Shown in pieces: positions 14,654 to 22,367 of a stretch of DNA of 35,603 bases. This DNA comes from Lachnospiraceae bacterium (GTDB lineage: Bacteria; Bacillota_A; Clostridia; Lachnospirales; Lachnospiraceae). A program made the translations under genes and the position numbers. The stretch is taken from NCBI GenBank assembly GCA_016291475.1, contig JAEEXJ010000020.1, positions 1 to 35,603 of the forward strand, written 5' to 3'. The notes under the pieces are model-generated. The model made no database searches, was not told the DNA's origin, and saw nothing but the letters and a program-made list of their open reading frames with translations. Every line of letters starts with the position of its first letter. Positions within the stretch are counted from its first letter, which is position 1.

Positions 14654-15412
14654 TCAAGCCTTCTTTTCGGGGCTTAATTGGTCAAATATCCATATAAGAA
14701 AATACATCACAAGAATCACTCCGAGTGTAAGAGCTACATATCCCAGGAGATATCCCGGATTCCCCATGCGATCTGCCATCCACTCAAGCGGAGTGTCCGG
14801 GACGGGGCGGTTTACGAAGAAATAGTTACATCCGAAGTGTTTGTCGAAAGCATATATGGGCGGCACGACAACGCATAAAAATCCAATAACGTAGTGGATG
14901 TGCTTTATCGAGGGCCTGATTTCTTTTCTCACGAAAAGCATCACGGGGTAAAGGACAAGAAGGCCGTGCCAGACATAGCTGTAGAGATTCATGAAGTTAA
15001 AGACGGGATAAAGCGTAGTCCAGTCAGGGAAGATAAGTGCAGCCATGGCACCGGGCATGATGAGCATAAATGCCACTTCCCCGAAGAGATCCTTTGCCTT
15101 TTTCCAAGGCAGAAATTCCCTGAGTAAAAATACAAAAATACCGATACTACAGACATGAAGCGGCAGATACCCTATTCCGAATCTGTGTACCCGGATCAGG
15201 AATCCGTCTTTAAAAAGTTCGAGAAGTACCATGAAGATCGGAACGGCTTTAAGAAAGGTTTTCTGTTTCTTTTCTACGAGACGTCTGATGATAAGTATCA
15301 GGATCAATGCGACCAGAAGCGTTGCTGCGACACACAAAAGATGGGCTACCCCAAATAAGGGGTAACCCATCTCAGCAGGAATATCATCTTGTTGTTTCCA
15401 GAAATAATCCAT
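14654..15412 (-). CDS. YwaF / TIGR02206 membrane protein
   Basis: The 252-residue product has seven hydrophobic helices and the TIGR02206 signature: LPLHVCSIGIFVFLLREF, FGEVAFMLIMPGAMAALIFPDW, and NLYSYVWHGLLVLYPVMLF. The paired His and Trp residues inside helices are characteristic. Function is not known. It is followed on the same strand, after eight bases, by no gene of its own pathway; the upstream gene is the zinc-ribbon protein ending at 15421. Confidence 0.85.
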   Translation of the reverse strand: MDYFWKQQDDIPAEMGYPLFGVAHLLCVAATLLVALILILIIRRLVEKKQKTFLKAVPIFMVLLELFKDGFLIRVHRFGIGYLPLHVCSIGIFVFLLREFLPWKKAKDLFGEVAFMLIMPGAMAALIFPDWTTLYPVFNFMNLYSYVWHGLLVLYPVMLFVRKEIRPSIKHIHYVIGFLCVVVPPIYAFDKHFGCNYFFVNRPVPDTPLEWMADRMGNPGYLLGYVALTLGVILVMYFLIWIFDQLSPEKKA

Positions 15413-15420
15413 TGTCAGAA

Positions 15421-16305
15421 TTACCAGTTAGAATTCCATGAGCTTCCGGAGTCCCATGAATCCCATGAGTTGCCTGAGTCCCAATTCCAGGAACTGTCGG
15501 AATCCCACGAACTTCCCGAATCCCAGCTGTAACTGTAACTTGATCCGCTACTATAGCTGTAATCATCGTCATCGTCATACCAGGATGAATCCTCGAAATC
15601 GTATCCGCTGTGATTGTAGACCCTGTAATCGGAATCCGTGTCGTCATTGATAAGATCATCCAGGATACTGCTGTTGTATGCGCGCCCCCATGAATCGGAA
15701 CCGGAATCATATGCATACCAGGAATCATCATAATAGTAATAATCATTACCCTGATATCTGTAATAGCCTTCCGAAGGACTGTGGTCAAAAAGGGCAATGA
15801 ATATTCCCGCAACTATGGCAAGAAACCCGATCGCTACAGGCTTAAACAGAGAAAGAAGCAAAATGTAGATCAGGGAAAGGAAAGGAGAACCTCCTTTTTT
15901 CTTTTGCGGAGCGCGGGAAGGCCGGGGACTTGAATTATGACTTTTCTGATTGGCTATCTCGATCTTCAGCTTCTGATAGATCTCATTTACCGCATACTCT
16001 TCGTCAACGCCCTGATAACGGATCGCTCTTGAGCCGTCCGATTTATTTTTGTAGACGACAAAATCGGCGTTTGAATTCTTGTAGATACCGAAAGCTCTTG
16101 CCTCCTTGACGTCTTTACCGATGAAGAATCTGGTGACGTTTTCGGGAGGAAGATTGCGTGCCGCATACCACTGCTTCAGTTCTTCGATGGTCTTGGGCTG
16201 ATCCGGTGCGGTACGGTTTACGGTGGGCATTACCGCGCCGCAGTTGGGACAGGACTTTTCGTTTTCGTCAACCAGCGACTGACAATAATCGCATTTTACT
16301 TTCAT
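15421..16305 (-). CDS. zinc-ribbon membrane protein with acidic Trp/Tyr/Ser tail
   Basis: The 294-residue product starts at ATG 16305 behind GGAGGG. Residues 5-22 are a zinc ribbon (CDYCQSLVDENEKSCPNCG). A globular part follows (about 38-120, with LKQWYAARNLPPENVTRFF and KEARAFGIYKN), then a basic stretch, one or two membrane helices (about 140-172) and a ~120-residue tail of almost only Tyr, Trp, Ser, Asp, Gly and Asn, ending in WDSGSSW-type repeats. The tail is encoded by imperfect 18-21-base repeats. It is 13 bases downstream of a PrsW-like gene, so the two are likely made together. Tail function unknown. Confidence 0.8.
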   Translation of the reverse strand: MKVKCDYCQSLVDENEKSCPNCGAVMPTVNRTAPDQPKTIEELKQWYAARNLPPENVTRFFIGKDVKEARAFGIYKNSNADFVVYKNKSDGSRAIRYQGVDEEYAVNEIYQKLKIEIANQKSHNSSPRPSRAPQKKKGGSPFLSLIYILLLSLFKPVAIGFLAIVAGIFIALFDHSPSEGYYRYQGNDYYYYDDSWYAYDSGSDSWGRAYNSSILDDLINDDTDSDYRVYNHSGYDFEDSSWYDDDDDYSYSSGSSYSYSWDSGSSWDSDSSWNWDSGNSWDSWDSGSSWNSNW

Positions 16306-16318
16306 CTCTTCACCCTCC

Positions 16319-17044
16319 TTACCACTCTTCGGAATCGGAAGCTTTATCGGCTCTGCTTGCGGGGATCATCTTATCGCTGCGTGAAAGAGCGATAAATTCA
16401 AAGATCGCGGTGATCGTCATGATCGCTACGTAAACCGCAAATATGATGAAGAGAACCAGCCTGCCCGCGCCCCAGGTAAATTCAAACAATCCGTGCATTA
16501 CAAAAGGAATGAGGAAAGTCTCAAAAAGGTGCATCTTTGCAGCTTTCGTATCGCCCGATGCATCGGCAAGCTTTGCAAGGCCGTAAAAATATCCCATGAA
16601 AACAGAAATGATGATCTGGGCAAAAATAGGAAGGATCAGCCTTACAGGCTCAACATCGCCCTTATATTTGATGAGGTATACGATGTTTTCCGCGGTCAGG
16701 AAACCTACCGAAACGCAGACGGCATAAACAATGGCATCAAAGGTATAGTTGAACTCTTTATTTTTCCAGGTGATGAGTTTGAGAACAAGAAACTTCGCGC
16801 ACTCCTCGATGAGAGCTGTCAGCACGAAGCTGTCCACAAAAAGAAACATGAGCGAGCGGTCACCCTTAAACAAAGGCGTAAACGCATGAACTCCCAGAGT
16901 TCGAAGTAAGATCGCCGCAAGGATCGTCAGCGCACCGAATGCAAAAAGTTTGCCGAGCAGTGCAGGTGATTCCTTTTCAACGGTATCGAATTTCCATACT
17001 ACCAGAAAAAGCAGTATTCCGGGAACAACAGCCAGAAGTACCAT
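16319..17044 (-). CDS. PrsW-family membrane protein, probably catalytically inactive
   Basis: The 241-residue product has about seven membrane helices and the PrsW blocks: IEECAKF (Glu80, Glu81), FLTAENIVY (Glu119) and MHGLFE (His184). PrsW proteases cleave anti-sigma factors within the membrane. Compared with the intact paralogue at 18967, residues 80-188 align without gaps, yet the third-block His143 is Gln (FAQII in place of PGHAA) and Asp188 is Glu. Loss of a predicted metal ligand suggests a pseudo-protease, perhaps a binder or chaperone. It is co-directional with, and 13 bases upstream of, the zinc-ribbon/Trp-tail gene. A low-complexity acidic C-terminus ends it. Confidence 0.85.
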   Translation of the reverse strand: MVLLAVVPGILLFLVVWKFDTVEKESPALLGKLFAFGALTILAAILLRTLGVHAFTPLFKGDRSLMFLFVDSFVLTALIEECAKFLVLKLITWKNKEFNYTFDAIVYAVCVSVGFLTAENIVYLIKYKGDVEPVRLILPIFAQIIISVFMGYFYGLAKLADASGDTKAAKMHLFETFLIPFVMHGLFEFTWGAGRLVLFIIFAVYVAIMTITAIFEFIALSRSDKMIPASRADKASDSEEW

Positions 17045-17089
17045 ATTTAAAACTCTCCTCTCATAACATTTCCATCATTATAGCATAAC

Positions 17090-17140
17090 GAGTCAGTGGG
17101 GACGGTTCTTTCTGACTCCCCACTGACTCCCCAATGTCAC
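17090..17140. repeat. variant copy of the palindromic repeat
   Basis: GAGTCAGTGGGGACGGTTC, then TCTGACTCCCCACTGACTCC and CCAATGTCAC. On the minus strand it begins TGACATTGGGGAG, and that TGA is the stop codon of the M18 peptidase gene (17137-17139). Confidence 0.75.
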
Positions 17141-18390
17141 ATGTTAAAGAATGTCTTAGCTACTTTTATAAGTGCATCTGTGTCCTTCGCTCCCGCAGTC
17201 TCATAGGCTGAGTGCATGGAAAGCTGGGGAAGGCCGATATCAACGGTGCTCATCGAAACCCTTGCGGTTGCGATGCTTCCGAGGGTTGAGCCTCCGGGGA
17301 TGTCTGAGGGATTGACGTATTCCTGAACCGGCGCGCCTGCCTTCTTGCAGATCTTTCTTAAGGTTCCGGATGATACCGCATCGGTTGTGTACTTCTGATT
17401 TGCGTTGTACTTGATGACGATTCCGCCGTTTAATACAGGCTTGTTTGTCGGATCTGTTTTCTCACCGTAATTGGGGTGAAGGGCATGCGCATTGTCCGCA
17501 GAGATCATGAAAGAATCGGACAGCTTTCTGACACGGTCTTCTTTGGTCGCGGCGAACTTTTCGCAGATACGGTCTATCACATCGGTCAGAAATGATGATG
17601 CTGCGCCCTGCTTGGTCTCGCTTCCCACCTCTTCGTTGTTGAATACCGCATGCATTGCCACATAATCCGAAGGCTTTGCTTTAAGGATTCCCTGAAGAGA
17701 TCCGTAAACGCACTGAAGGTCGTCCAGTCTGGGGGATGCGATAAATTCGTTGTCAGCACCAAACTTGGTGGGAGCCTGCCTGTTGTATAGGAACAGGTCC
17801 GCATCAAGCACGTCCTTTTCCTTGATGCCGCACTCCTTGCATATAAGTGAGATCAGGGTAAGATCTTTCTTTTCACCCGATGCAAAAAGAGGAAGGAGCT
17901 CCTTCTGAATCTCATACTTATGGCCGTCATTCGTGGTTCTGTCCATGTGGATAGCAAGTGAAGGGATGATGAAAAGATCCCTGTCCACGCACACGAGCTT
18001 TGTCTTAACGCCGTCTTTTGTATCGATCACAACCCTGCCCGCTACGGAAAGGGGGCGGTCAAACCAGGTTGAGACTATCATTCCGCCGTACTTTTCCACA
18101 TTCAGTTTAACGTAAGCTTCTCCCACCTTCATCTCGGGAGAGGGCTTGATCTTGAATGAGGGAGAATCGCTGTGGCTTGCAACGATGTGGAATCCCGCAA
18201 AATCCTTCTTGGGGATAATGAATGCGATGAGGGAAGAATCATCCCTGGTAACAAAGTACTTTCCGGGTTTTATTTTCCACGCATCCCTCTCGTCGAGTCT
18301 CGTAAAGCCCGCAGCTTTAAGCTCTTCCGCCATGGTATTAACCGCAAAATAAGCGTTGGGGCTTTTCTTTATAAAATCAAAAAGTTCCAT
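17137..18390 (-). CDS. M18-family metallo-aminopeptidase
   Basis: The 417-residue product has the full M18 set: FHIVASHSDSPSFKIKP (metal His), FIASPRLDDLQ (bridging Asp), VFNNEEVGSETKQGA (catalytic Glu pair), SADNAHALHPNY (Asp) and LSMHSAYETAGAKD (metal His). Members are dodecameric cytoplasmic aminopeptidases preferring acidic or hydrophobic N-termini. The start is ATG 18390 behind GGAG. It is 20 bases downstream of the YqeY gene. Family naming as apeB is possible, but the bacterial symbol is not certain. Confidence 0.93.
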   Translation of the reverse strand: MELFDFIKKSPNAYFAVNTMAEELKAAGFTRLDERDAWKIKPGKYFVTRDDSSLIAFIIPKKDFAGFHIVASHSDSPSFKIKPSPEMKVGEAYVKLNVEKYGGMIVSTWFDRPLSVAGRVVIDTKDGVKTKLVCVDRDLFIIPSLAIHMDRTTNDGHKYEIQKELLPLFASGEKKDLTLISLICKECGIKEKDVLDADLFLYNRQAPTKFGADNEFIASPRLDDLQCVYGSLQGILKAKPSDYVAMHAVFNNEEVGSETKQGAASSFLTDVIDRICEKFAATKEDRVRKLSDSFMISADNAHALHPNYGEKTDPTNKPVLNGGIVIKYNANQKYTTDAVSSGTLRKICKKAGAPVQEYVNPSDIPGGSTLGSIATARVSMSTVDIGLPQLSMHSAYETAGAKDTDALIKVAKTFFNM

Positions 18391-18410
18391 TTTTGCATCT
18401 CCATTGAGTC

Positions 18411-18848
18411 TTATCCGAGCAACTTAGAAATCACTTCGTTGATCACTTTTCCGTCAGCCTTACCCTTGAGCTCGGGCATAACAGCCTTCATGATCTGGCC
18501 CTTATTACCGGATGCGATGACCTCGGAGAACTTCTCTTTGAGAATTGCCTCAACCTCATCGGCTGAAAGCATCTTGGGTGCATACTCTTCGAAAACCTTA
18601 AGTCTTGCTTCGTATTCAGCCTTAAGTTCTGCTCTGGACTCGGGGCAGGTATCGATCTGCTCCTTAACGCTCTTGATCTCCTTAAGGATTGCCTGATCCG
18701 TCAGAGAATCGGGAATATCCTCGCGGCATCCCTCATCAATACCCAGCTTCTTCGCTGCGGAAACAAGTGTTGAGATAGCATCCTTTCTTACTTTATCGTG
18801 ATCCTTCATCGCCTGGATCATATCTTTTTGTAATGTCGTAAACTGCAT
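18411..18848 (-). CDS. GatB/YqeY domain protein
   Basis: The 145-residue product is a stand-alone YqeY: MIQAMKDHDKVRKDAISTLV, LDQAILKEIK-like heart (TDQAILKEIKSVKEQID), then EYAPKMLSADEVEAILKEKF and NKGQIMKAVMPELKGKADGK. The fold equals the tRNA-binding tail of GatB; free YqeY proteins are often linked to amidotransferase or translation genes but have no proven reaction. It starts behind CGGAGG and probably shares a transcript with the M18 gene. Confidence 0.92.
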   Translation of the reverse strand: MQFTTLQKDMIQAMKDHDKVRKDAISTLVSAAKKLGIDEGCREDIPDSLTDQAILKEIKSVKEQIDTCPESRAELKAEYEARLKVFEEYAPKMLSADEVEAILKEKFSEVIASGNKGQIMKAVMPELKGKADGKVINEVISKLLG

Positions 18849-18872
18849 TTTTCTATCCTCCGTTTACTATTG

Positions 18873-18886
18873 TGACAGTTGGGACC
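18873..18886. repeat. decayed half copy of the palindromic repeat
   Basis: TGACAGTTGGGACC matches one arm with two changes. It lies between the divergent YqeY and PrsW genes. Confidence 0.4.
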
Positions 18887-18904
18887 AACATGTATATAAG
18901 TATA

Positions 18905-18913
18905 TGATATAAT
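18905..18913 (+). promoter_or_regulatory. extended -10 promoter of the PrsW gene
   Basis: TGATATAAT is a perfect extended -10 (TGnTATAAT). No good -35 is seen at the expected distance. Transcription would begin near 18920, giving a leader of about 47 bases to ATG 18967. Confidence 0.65.
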
Positions 18914-18966
18914 ATCTGAGTTGTGTACTTTTAGGTGAAAAAATTAGAGAAAAACGGAGAATAACT

Positions 18967-19890
18967 ATGCTGTTTGCAATGTCGATCATACCCGTAGTCA
19001 TCATCCTTATTTTTATCTATGTTAAAGATAAAAAAGAAAAAGAGCCCATGGGCCTTCTGATCGGTCTTTTTTTCGCAGGAATGGGTACAGTCATTACCGC
19101 GCTCATCGGAGAGATTGTGGGAGAATTGATATTTAATGCCATCTGGCCTTACGAGTCGGCCTTTAAACAATTTATGATGGCGATGCTGATCGTAGCACCC
19201 GTTGAGGAAATGGGAAAATACATGGTTCTCAGGCTCATCACCTGGAAAAACAAGAACTTTAACTACAGCTATGATGCCATAGTTTATGCGGTATTCGTTT
19301 CACTGGGATTCGCGGCATTCGAGAATGTGGGTTATGTATTCACGAACGGATTAGGTACCGCCATTATACGTATGTTCACCGCCGTTCCCGGTCATGCGGC
19401 ATTTGCGGTATGCATGGGCTACTTCTACAGCAAGGCTAAATACGCTTCGCTTACAAACGATAAGAGCGGCTATTCCAAGAATCTTGCTCTCACTATGCTG
19501 GTTCCCATTATCGGACACGGTCTTTACGACGGGATCATCTTCGGAAGCATAACTACCGAGAACATTCTTTTAACGCTGTCCGGTCTCTTAATATGGTTCG
19601 GATTTGTCATCACACTTTTTGTCATGTCGATCATCACCATCGTCAAGGCATCCAGGAACGATTTCTGCATAGCTTACTATCCCGGAAATGTTCAGGCGGT
19701 TTATATGCCTGCCTTCGGCGGCGACTGGAGCTGCTCATGCGGTATGATTAACTCGCTTAATTTCTGCTCCAGATGCGGATCCATGCGTCCCGACATTGGC
19801 GCTACATGGTACTGCCCCAGATGCGGAAGCCCCTCGGCTTACAATTTCTGCGGCTGCTGCGGCTTACCCAAGCAGCAGGTCACTGTATAA
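18967..19890 (+). CDS. PrsW-family intramembrane metalloprotease with two C-terminal zinc ribbons
   Basis: The 307-residue product has the complete PrsW set: APVEEMGKY (Glu80, Glu81), FAAFENVGY (Glu119), AVPGHAAFAVCMG (His143), and PIIGHGLYDG (His184, Asp188), in about seven membrane helices. PrsW cleaves anti-sigma factors such as RsiW to start envelope stress responses; an ECF sigma/anti-sigma pair lies 3.5 kb away (22368-23824), a possible but unproved target. Residues ~247-300 add two zinc ribbons: WSCSCG with FCSRCG, and WYCPRCG with FCGCCG. Likely cytoplasmic. It starts at ATG 18967 behind CGGAG and ends three bases before the nested palindrome. Confidence 0.9.
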   Translation: MLFAMSIIPVVIILIFIYVKDKKEKEPMGLLIGLFFAGMGTVITALIGEIVGELIFNAIWPYESAFKQFMMAMLIVAPVEEMGKYMVLRLITWKNKNFNYSYDAIVYAVFVSLGFAAFENVGYVFTNGLGTAIIRMFTAVPGHAAFAVCMGYFYSKAKYASLTNDKSGYSKNLALTMLVPIIGHGLYDGIIFGSITTENILLTLSGLLIWFGFVITLFVMSIITIVKASRNDFCIAYYPGNVQAVYMPAFGGDWSCSCGMINSLNFCSRCGSMRPDIGATWYCPRCGSPSAYNFCGCCGLPKQQVTV

Positions 19891-19893
19891 CAT

Positions 19894-20205
19894 GACAGTG
19901 GGGACGGTTCCGGTTTGTCATCTTTGACGCAAAGAAGGTTCCTGCATTCCTGGGGGCCTGTCGCGGTACATAAATTTCTCGCTTTTCGATGTCAGGCGTA
20001 AACGCTTTACCATGCCGGTTTTAGCTCATGACGCGAGGCCACTCACGAAAATGCCTTTCGCGGAGCGAAACGCATCATCGTTCGGGCCGAGCGGCCGCGT
20101 TTTTTCGCAGACATCGAAGTCTCGAAATTCATGTATCCGCGCCACCCCGCGGAATGCAGGAACCTTTTATATTGGGAAATGACAAATCGAACCGTCCCCA
20201 CTGTC
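19894..20205. repeat. 312-bp triple-nested palindrome built on the palindromic repeat
   Basis: Three arm pairs nest around one centre. Outer: 19894-19920 with 20180-20205 (GACAGTGGGGACGGTTC family core). Middle: AAGGTTCCTGCATTCC at 19935-19950 with its exact complement at 20151-20166. Inner: 19962-19993 with 20110-20141 (about 26 of 32 paired). The 116-base centre is GC rich with small hairpins such as TTTCGCGGAGCGAAA. It fills the gap between two convergent stop codons (19890 and 20208). It could act as a two-way terminator or be a non-autonomous mobile element. No protein-coding sense. Confidence 0.85.
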
Positions 20206-20207
20206 TC

Positions 20208-20774
20208 TTAATCTTTAAATGCTTTGTGCAGCAGTATCGCTCCGACCAGATCCAGCACGAAGAAAAAGCTGAGGACTATTCCCCATACAAACAAGCCCCT
20301 TGGACGGTTCTTGTATAATCTGAGCTCGATAAGTGTAAAGATAATATCCGGCAGACTCGTCATGAGAAGCACCAGATAAGTCAGGACCGCACCTATAAGT
20401 ATCACAAAAGGCGATGCTACTATCAGGAACGGATTAAGCGTCCCCAGAAGTATCAGCACCCACAGCAGGAAGTTGACGATAAAAAACGGGATCATGATAA
20501 CCTTAAGAACGATCGAAAACACCGTTGCAGGCGCTTCCTTCCTGATTCCGGCAATGATCGCAAGTATCAGGCCTATAACTGCGAAAAACGCTGCCACTAA
20601 GATAGCCCCGCATACGAAGAAAGGATTGATATTGGTCCCCGGTTCCCCTCTCAGCACAAACCTCAAAGGAAAAACCACTCCGATCTGAAGCGCATACACT
20701 GAGATCACACCGAGGAGTGTAAATATTTTCGACGCGGTCATAAAGCCGCGTTTTCTTTTTACATCGTAATTCAT
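20208..20774 (-). CDS. multi-spanning membrane protein of unknown function
   Basis: The 188-residue product has about five hydrophobic helices, with a short basic N-terminus (MNYDVKRKRGFM) and a charged last turn. The run RLYKNRPRGLFVWGIVL near the end resembles DUF6652-type proteins, but I am not sure. It overlaps the MATE gene by ATGA (20771-20774) and is therefore translated with it. It may assist the transporter; no direct evidence. Confidence 0.75.
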   Translation of the reverse strand: MNYDVKRKRGFMTASKIFTLLGVISVYALQIGVVFPLRFVLRGEPGTNINPFFVCGAILVAAFFAVIGLILAIIAGIRKEAPATVFSIVLKVIMIPFFIVNFLLWVLILLGTLNPFLIVASPFVILIGAVLTYLVLLMTSLPDIIFTLIELRLYKNRPRGLFVWGIVLSFFFVLDLVGAILLHKAFKD

Positions 20775-22138
20775 ATCTGTATCTTAACCCACTTTCCCAT
20801 TCTGTATCTTATACTTGCGAAAATAAAACGGGATATCTGGTCCGCGAGTACTCCGAGCCATATGCCGACGATTCCAAATCCCAGAACAAATCCGCCAACC
20901 CATGATACCACCGTTCTGACAATGGTGACGGATATGGTGGAAGCCATTGCGGTATAAAGAGTGTCGCCCGCACCTCTTAAGCATCCCATGTTGATGACCT
21001 GAGTGATCTGGAATATTACGACGAAAATAATGACTCTCATTATGGATACGCCCAGGAGCACTATGTGTTCTTCCTTGAAGAACATGGACATCAGCCATCT
21101 TGCACCAAAGAAATAAATGACTGTAAGAGCCGCTGCGATGACCGCTCCCACGGCTTTACATGTACGTCCGTAAGTCTTGGCAAGCTCCGTATCGCCCTGT
21201 CCCAGCGATCTTCCGATAAGTGCGACCGCAGCAGCCTGCAGTCCGTCACCGAAGCTGAAAGTAAGTCCCATTAGATTCATTCCGACCTGATGCGCAGCCA
21301 TGGCGTCCATGCCCATCTTCGCCGCCATCACCGCAGTTGCCATGAATCCGATACGCATGAGGAGCTGCTCGAAAAAGATACCGTATCCCACCTTCACAAG
21401 ACTCTTCAATGAATCAAACGCACCCCTGATTTTGTTTGTAAGGATGTAGGGGATGCTGATAAAGTTTTCTTTTCCCCGGATGGAGATGATACTCATTACG
21501 GAAGATACCACGGTTCCGAGTACCGTTGCGGTTGCGGCGCCCACTATTCCGAGAGCGGGGAAACCGCAGTGACCTTCGATCAGAAGATAGTTAAGGATGA
21601 TGTTTACCGCGTTGGATGTTACGTTGGTGCGCATTGTGATCTTGGTATTTCCCGCACCGCGCTGGGCTGAGTTTATGACCATCTGGATACAGTTAAAGAT
21701 CATGCCGCCCATGATTATCCTGAAGTACGTAACCGCCGCTTTATGGGTCGCGATATCCTCGGGAGTCGCATCCGATGAGCCGCAGAGTCTGATGATGGGA
21801 TTTGCGCTCGTTACAAAAAACACGCTGAGTATCACCGCTGCGATAAGTACGAAGTACACGGCTGTCACAAAGATACGGTTTGCATCCTCTCTTTGTTTTG
21901 CGCCGAAGCGCCTTGCAACAAGTGCCGATACGGATACATTTACCGCAAAAAATAAAGAAAGCCCCATGAACTTGGGCTGTGTTGTAAGTCCTACCGCCGC
22001 CACGGCATAGGCACCCATGCGGCTTACCATCAGTGAATCCACGAGTCCCGCAAAGGCCACGAAAAATGATTCGATTATGGCAGGCCATGCCATAGCAATG
22101 ACCGTTCTTAAATTTTCTCTGCTGTAATCTTTAAACAT
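20771..22138 (-). CDS. MATE-family multidrug efflux transporter
   Basis: The 455-residue product has twelve membrane helices and MATE features: AWPAIIESFFVAFAGLVDS with the first-helix acidic position, GAYAVAAVGLTTQPKF, the NAVNIILNYLLIEG element, and MAAHQVGMNLMGLTFSFGDG in the second half. MATE proteins export cationic drugs or metabolites using Na+ or H+. It is the first gene of a two-gene unit with the membrane protein at 20208. Only a weak ribosome site precedes ATG 22138. Confidence 0.92.
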   Translation of the reverse strand: MFKDYSRENLRTVIAMAWPAIIESFFVAFAGLVDSLMVSRMGAYAVAAVGLTTQPKFMGLSLFFAVNVSVSALVARRFGAKQREDANRIFVTAVYFVLIAAVILSVFFVTSANPIIRLCGSSDATPEDIATHKAAVTYFRIIMGGMIFNCIQMVINSAQRGAGNTKITMRTNVTSNAVNIILNYLLIEGHCGFPALGIVGAATATVLGTVVSSVMSIISIRGKENFISIPYILTNKIRGAFDSLKSLVKVGYGIFFEQLLMRIGFMATAVMAAKMGMDAMAAHQVGMNLMGLTFSFGDGLQAAAVALIGRSLGQGDTELAKTYGRTCKAVGAVIAAALTVIYFFGARWLMSMFFKEEHIVLLGVSIMRVIIFVVIFQITQVINMGCLRGAGDTLYTAMASTISVTIVRTVVSWVGGFVLGFGIVGIWLGVLADQISRFIFASIRYRMGKWVKIQI

Positions 22139-22148
22139 AAATCTTCAT

Positions 22149-22160
22149 GGGGTCAGACCC
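22149..22160. repeat. second palindrome family, GGGGTCAGACCC
   Basis: GGGGTCAGACCC is an inverted copy of the 12-mer at 24687-24698. Ten to eleven bases later comes TATAAACTA, which also follows the other two members. Confidence 0.6.
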
Positions 22161-22294
22161 GCTTAAATTTCTATAAACTAATGTGTGTTCTAACCATATT
22201 ACCACGTTCGGTAAAAATTCACAGAGTTATTATATTTAAGCAAGGTATTCAATGCATGTATATTTCTGTAGAAAACTTTTCATTTTTTGTTATA

Positions 22295-22337
22295 GGGGTC
22301 AGGCACCGTAAAGTCGTACTTTACAGTGCCTGACCCC
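22295..22337. repeat. long hairpin of the GGGTCnGnCCCC family
   Basis: GGGGTCAGGCAC pairs with GTGCCTGACCCC, and inside them GTAAAGT pairs with ACTTTAC around a CGT loop: 19 pairs with one mismatch. No T run follows on either strand, so it is not a standard terminator. It follows the anti-sigma gene and is trailed by TATAAACT. Confidence 0.75.
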
Positions 22338-22367
22338 ATTAAAAAACTATAAACTTGCCCGCTATTA

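Noticed and set aside
18172..18696. Plus-strand open frame of 174 codons opposite the M18 and YqeY genes
   Set aside because: It is antisense to two well-supported enzyme genes with complete motifs; it is a shadow frame.
20028..20318. Plus-strand open frame of 96 codons inside the nested palindrome
   Set aside because: It runs across palindrome arms and into the antisense of a convincing gene; no ribosome site and no protein-like composition.
22295..22337. Long hairpin as an intrinsic terminator of the anti-sigma gene
   Set aside because: Neither strand has a T run after the stem; it fits the repeat family better.
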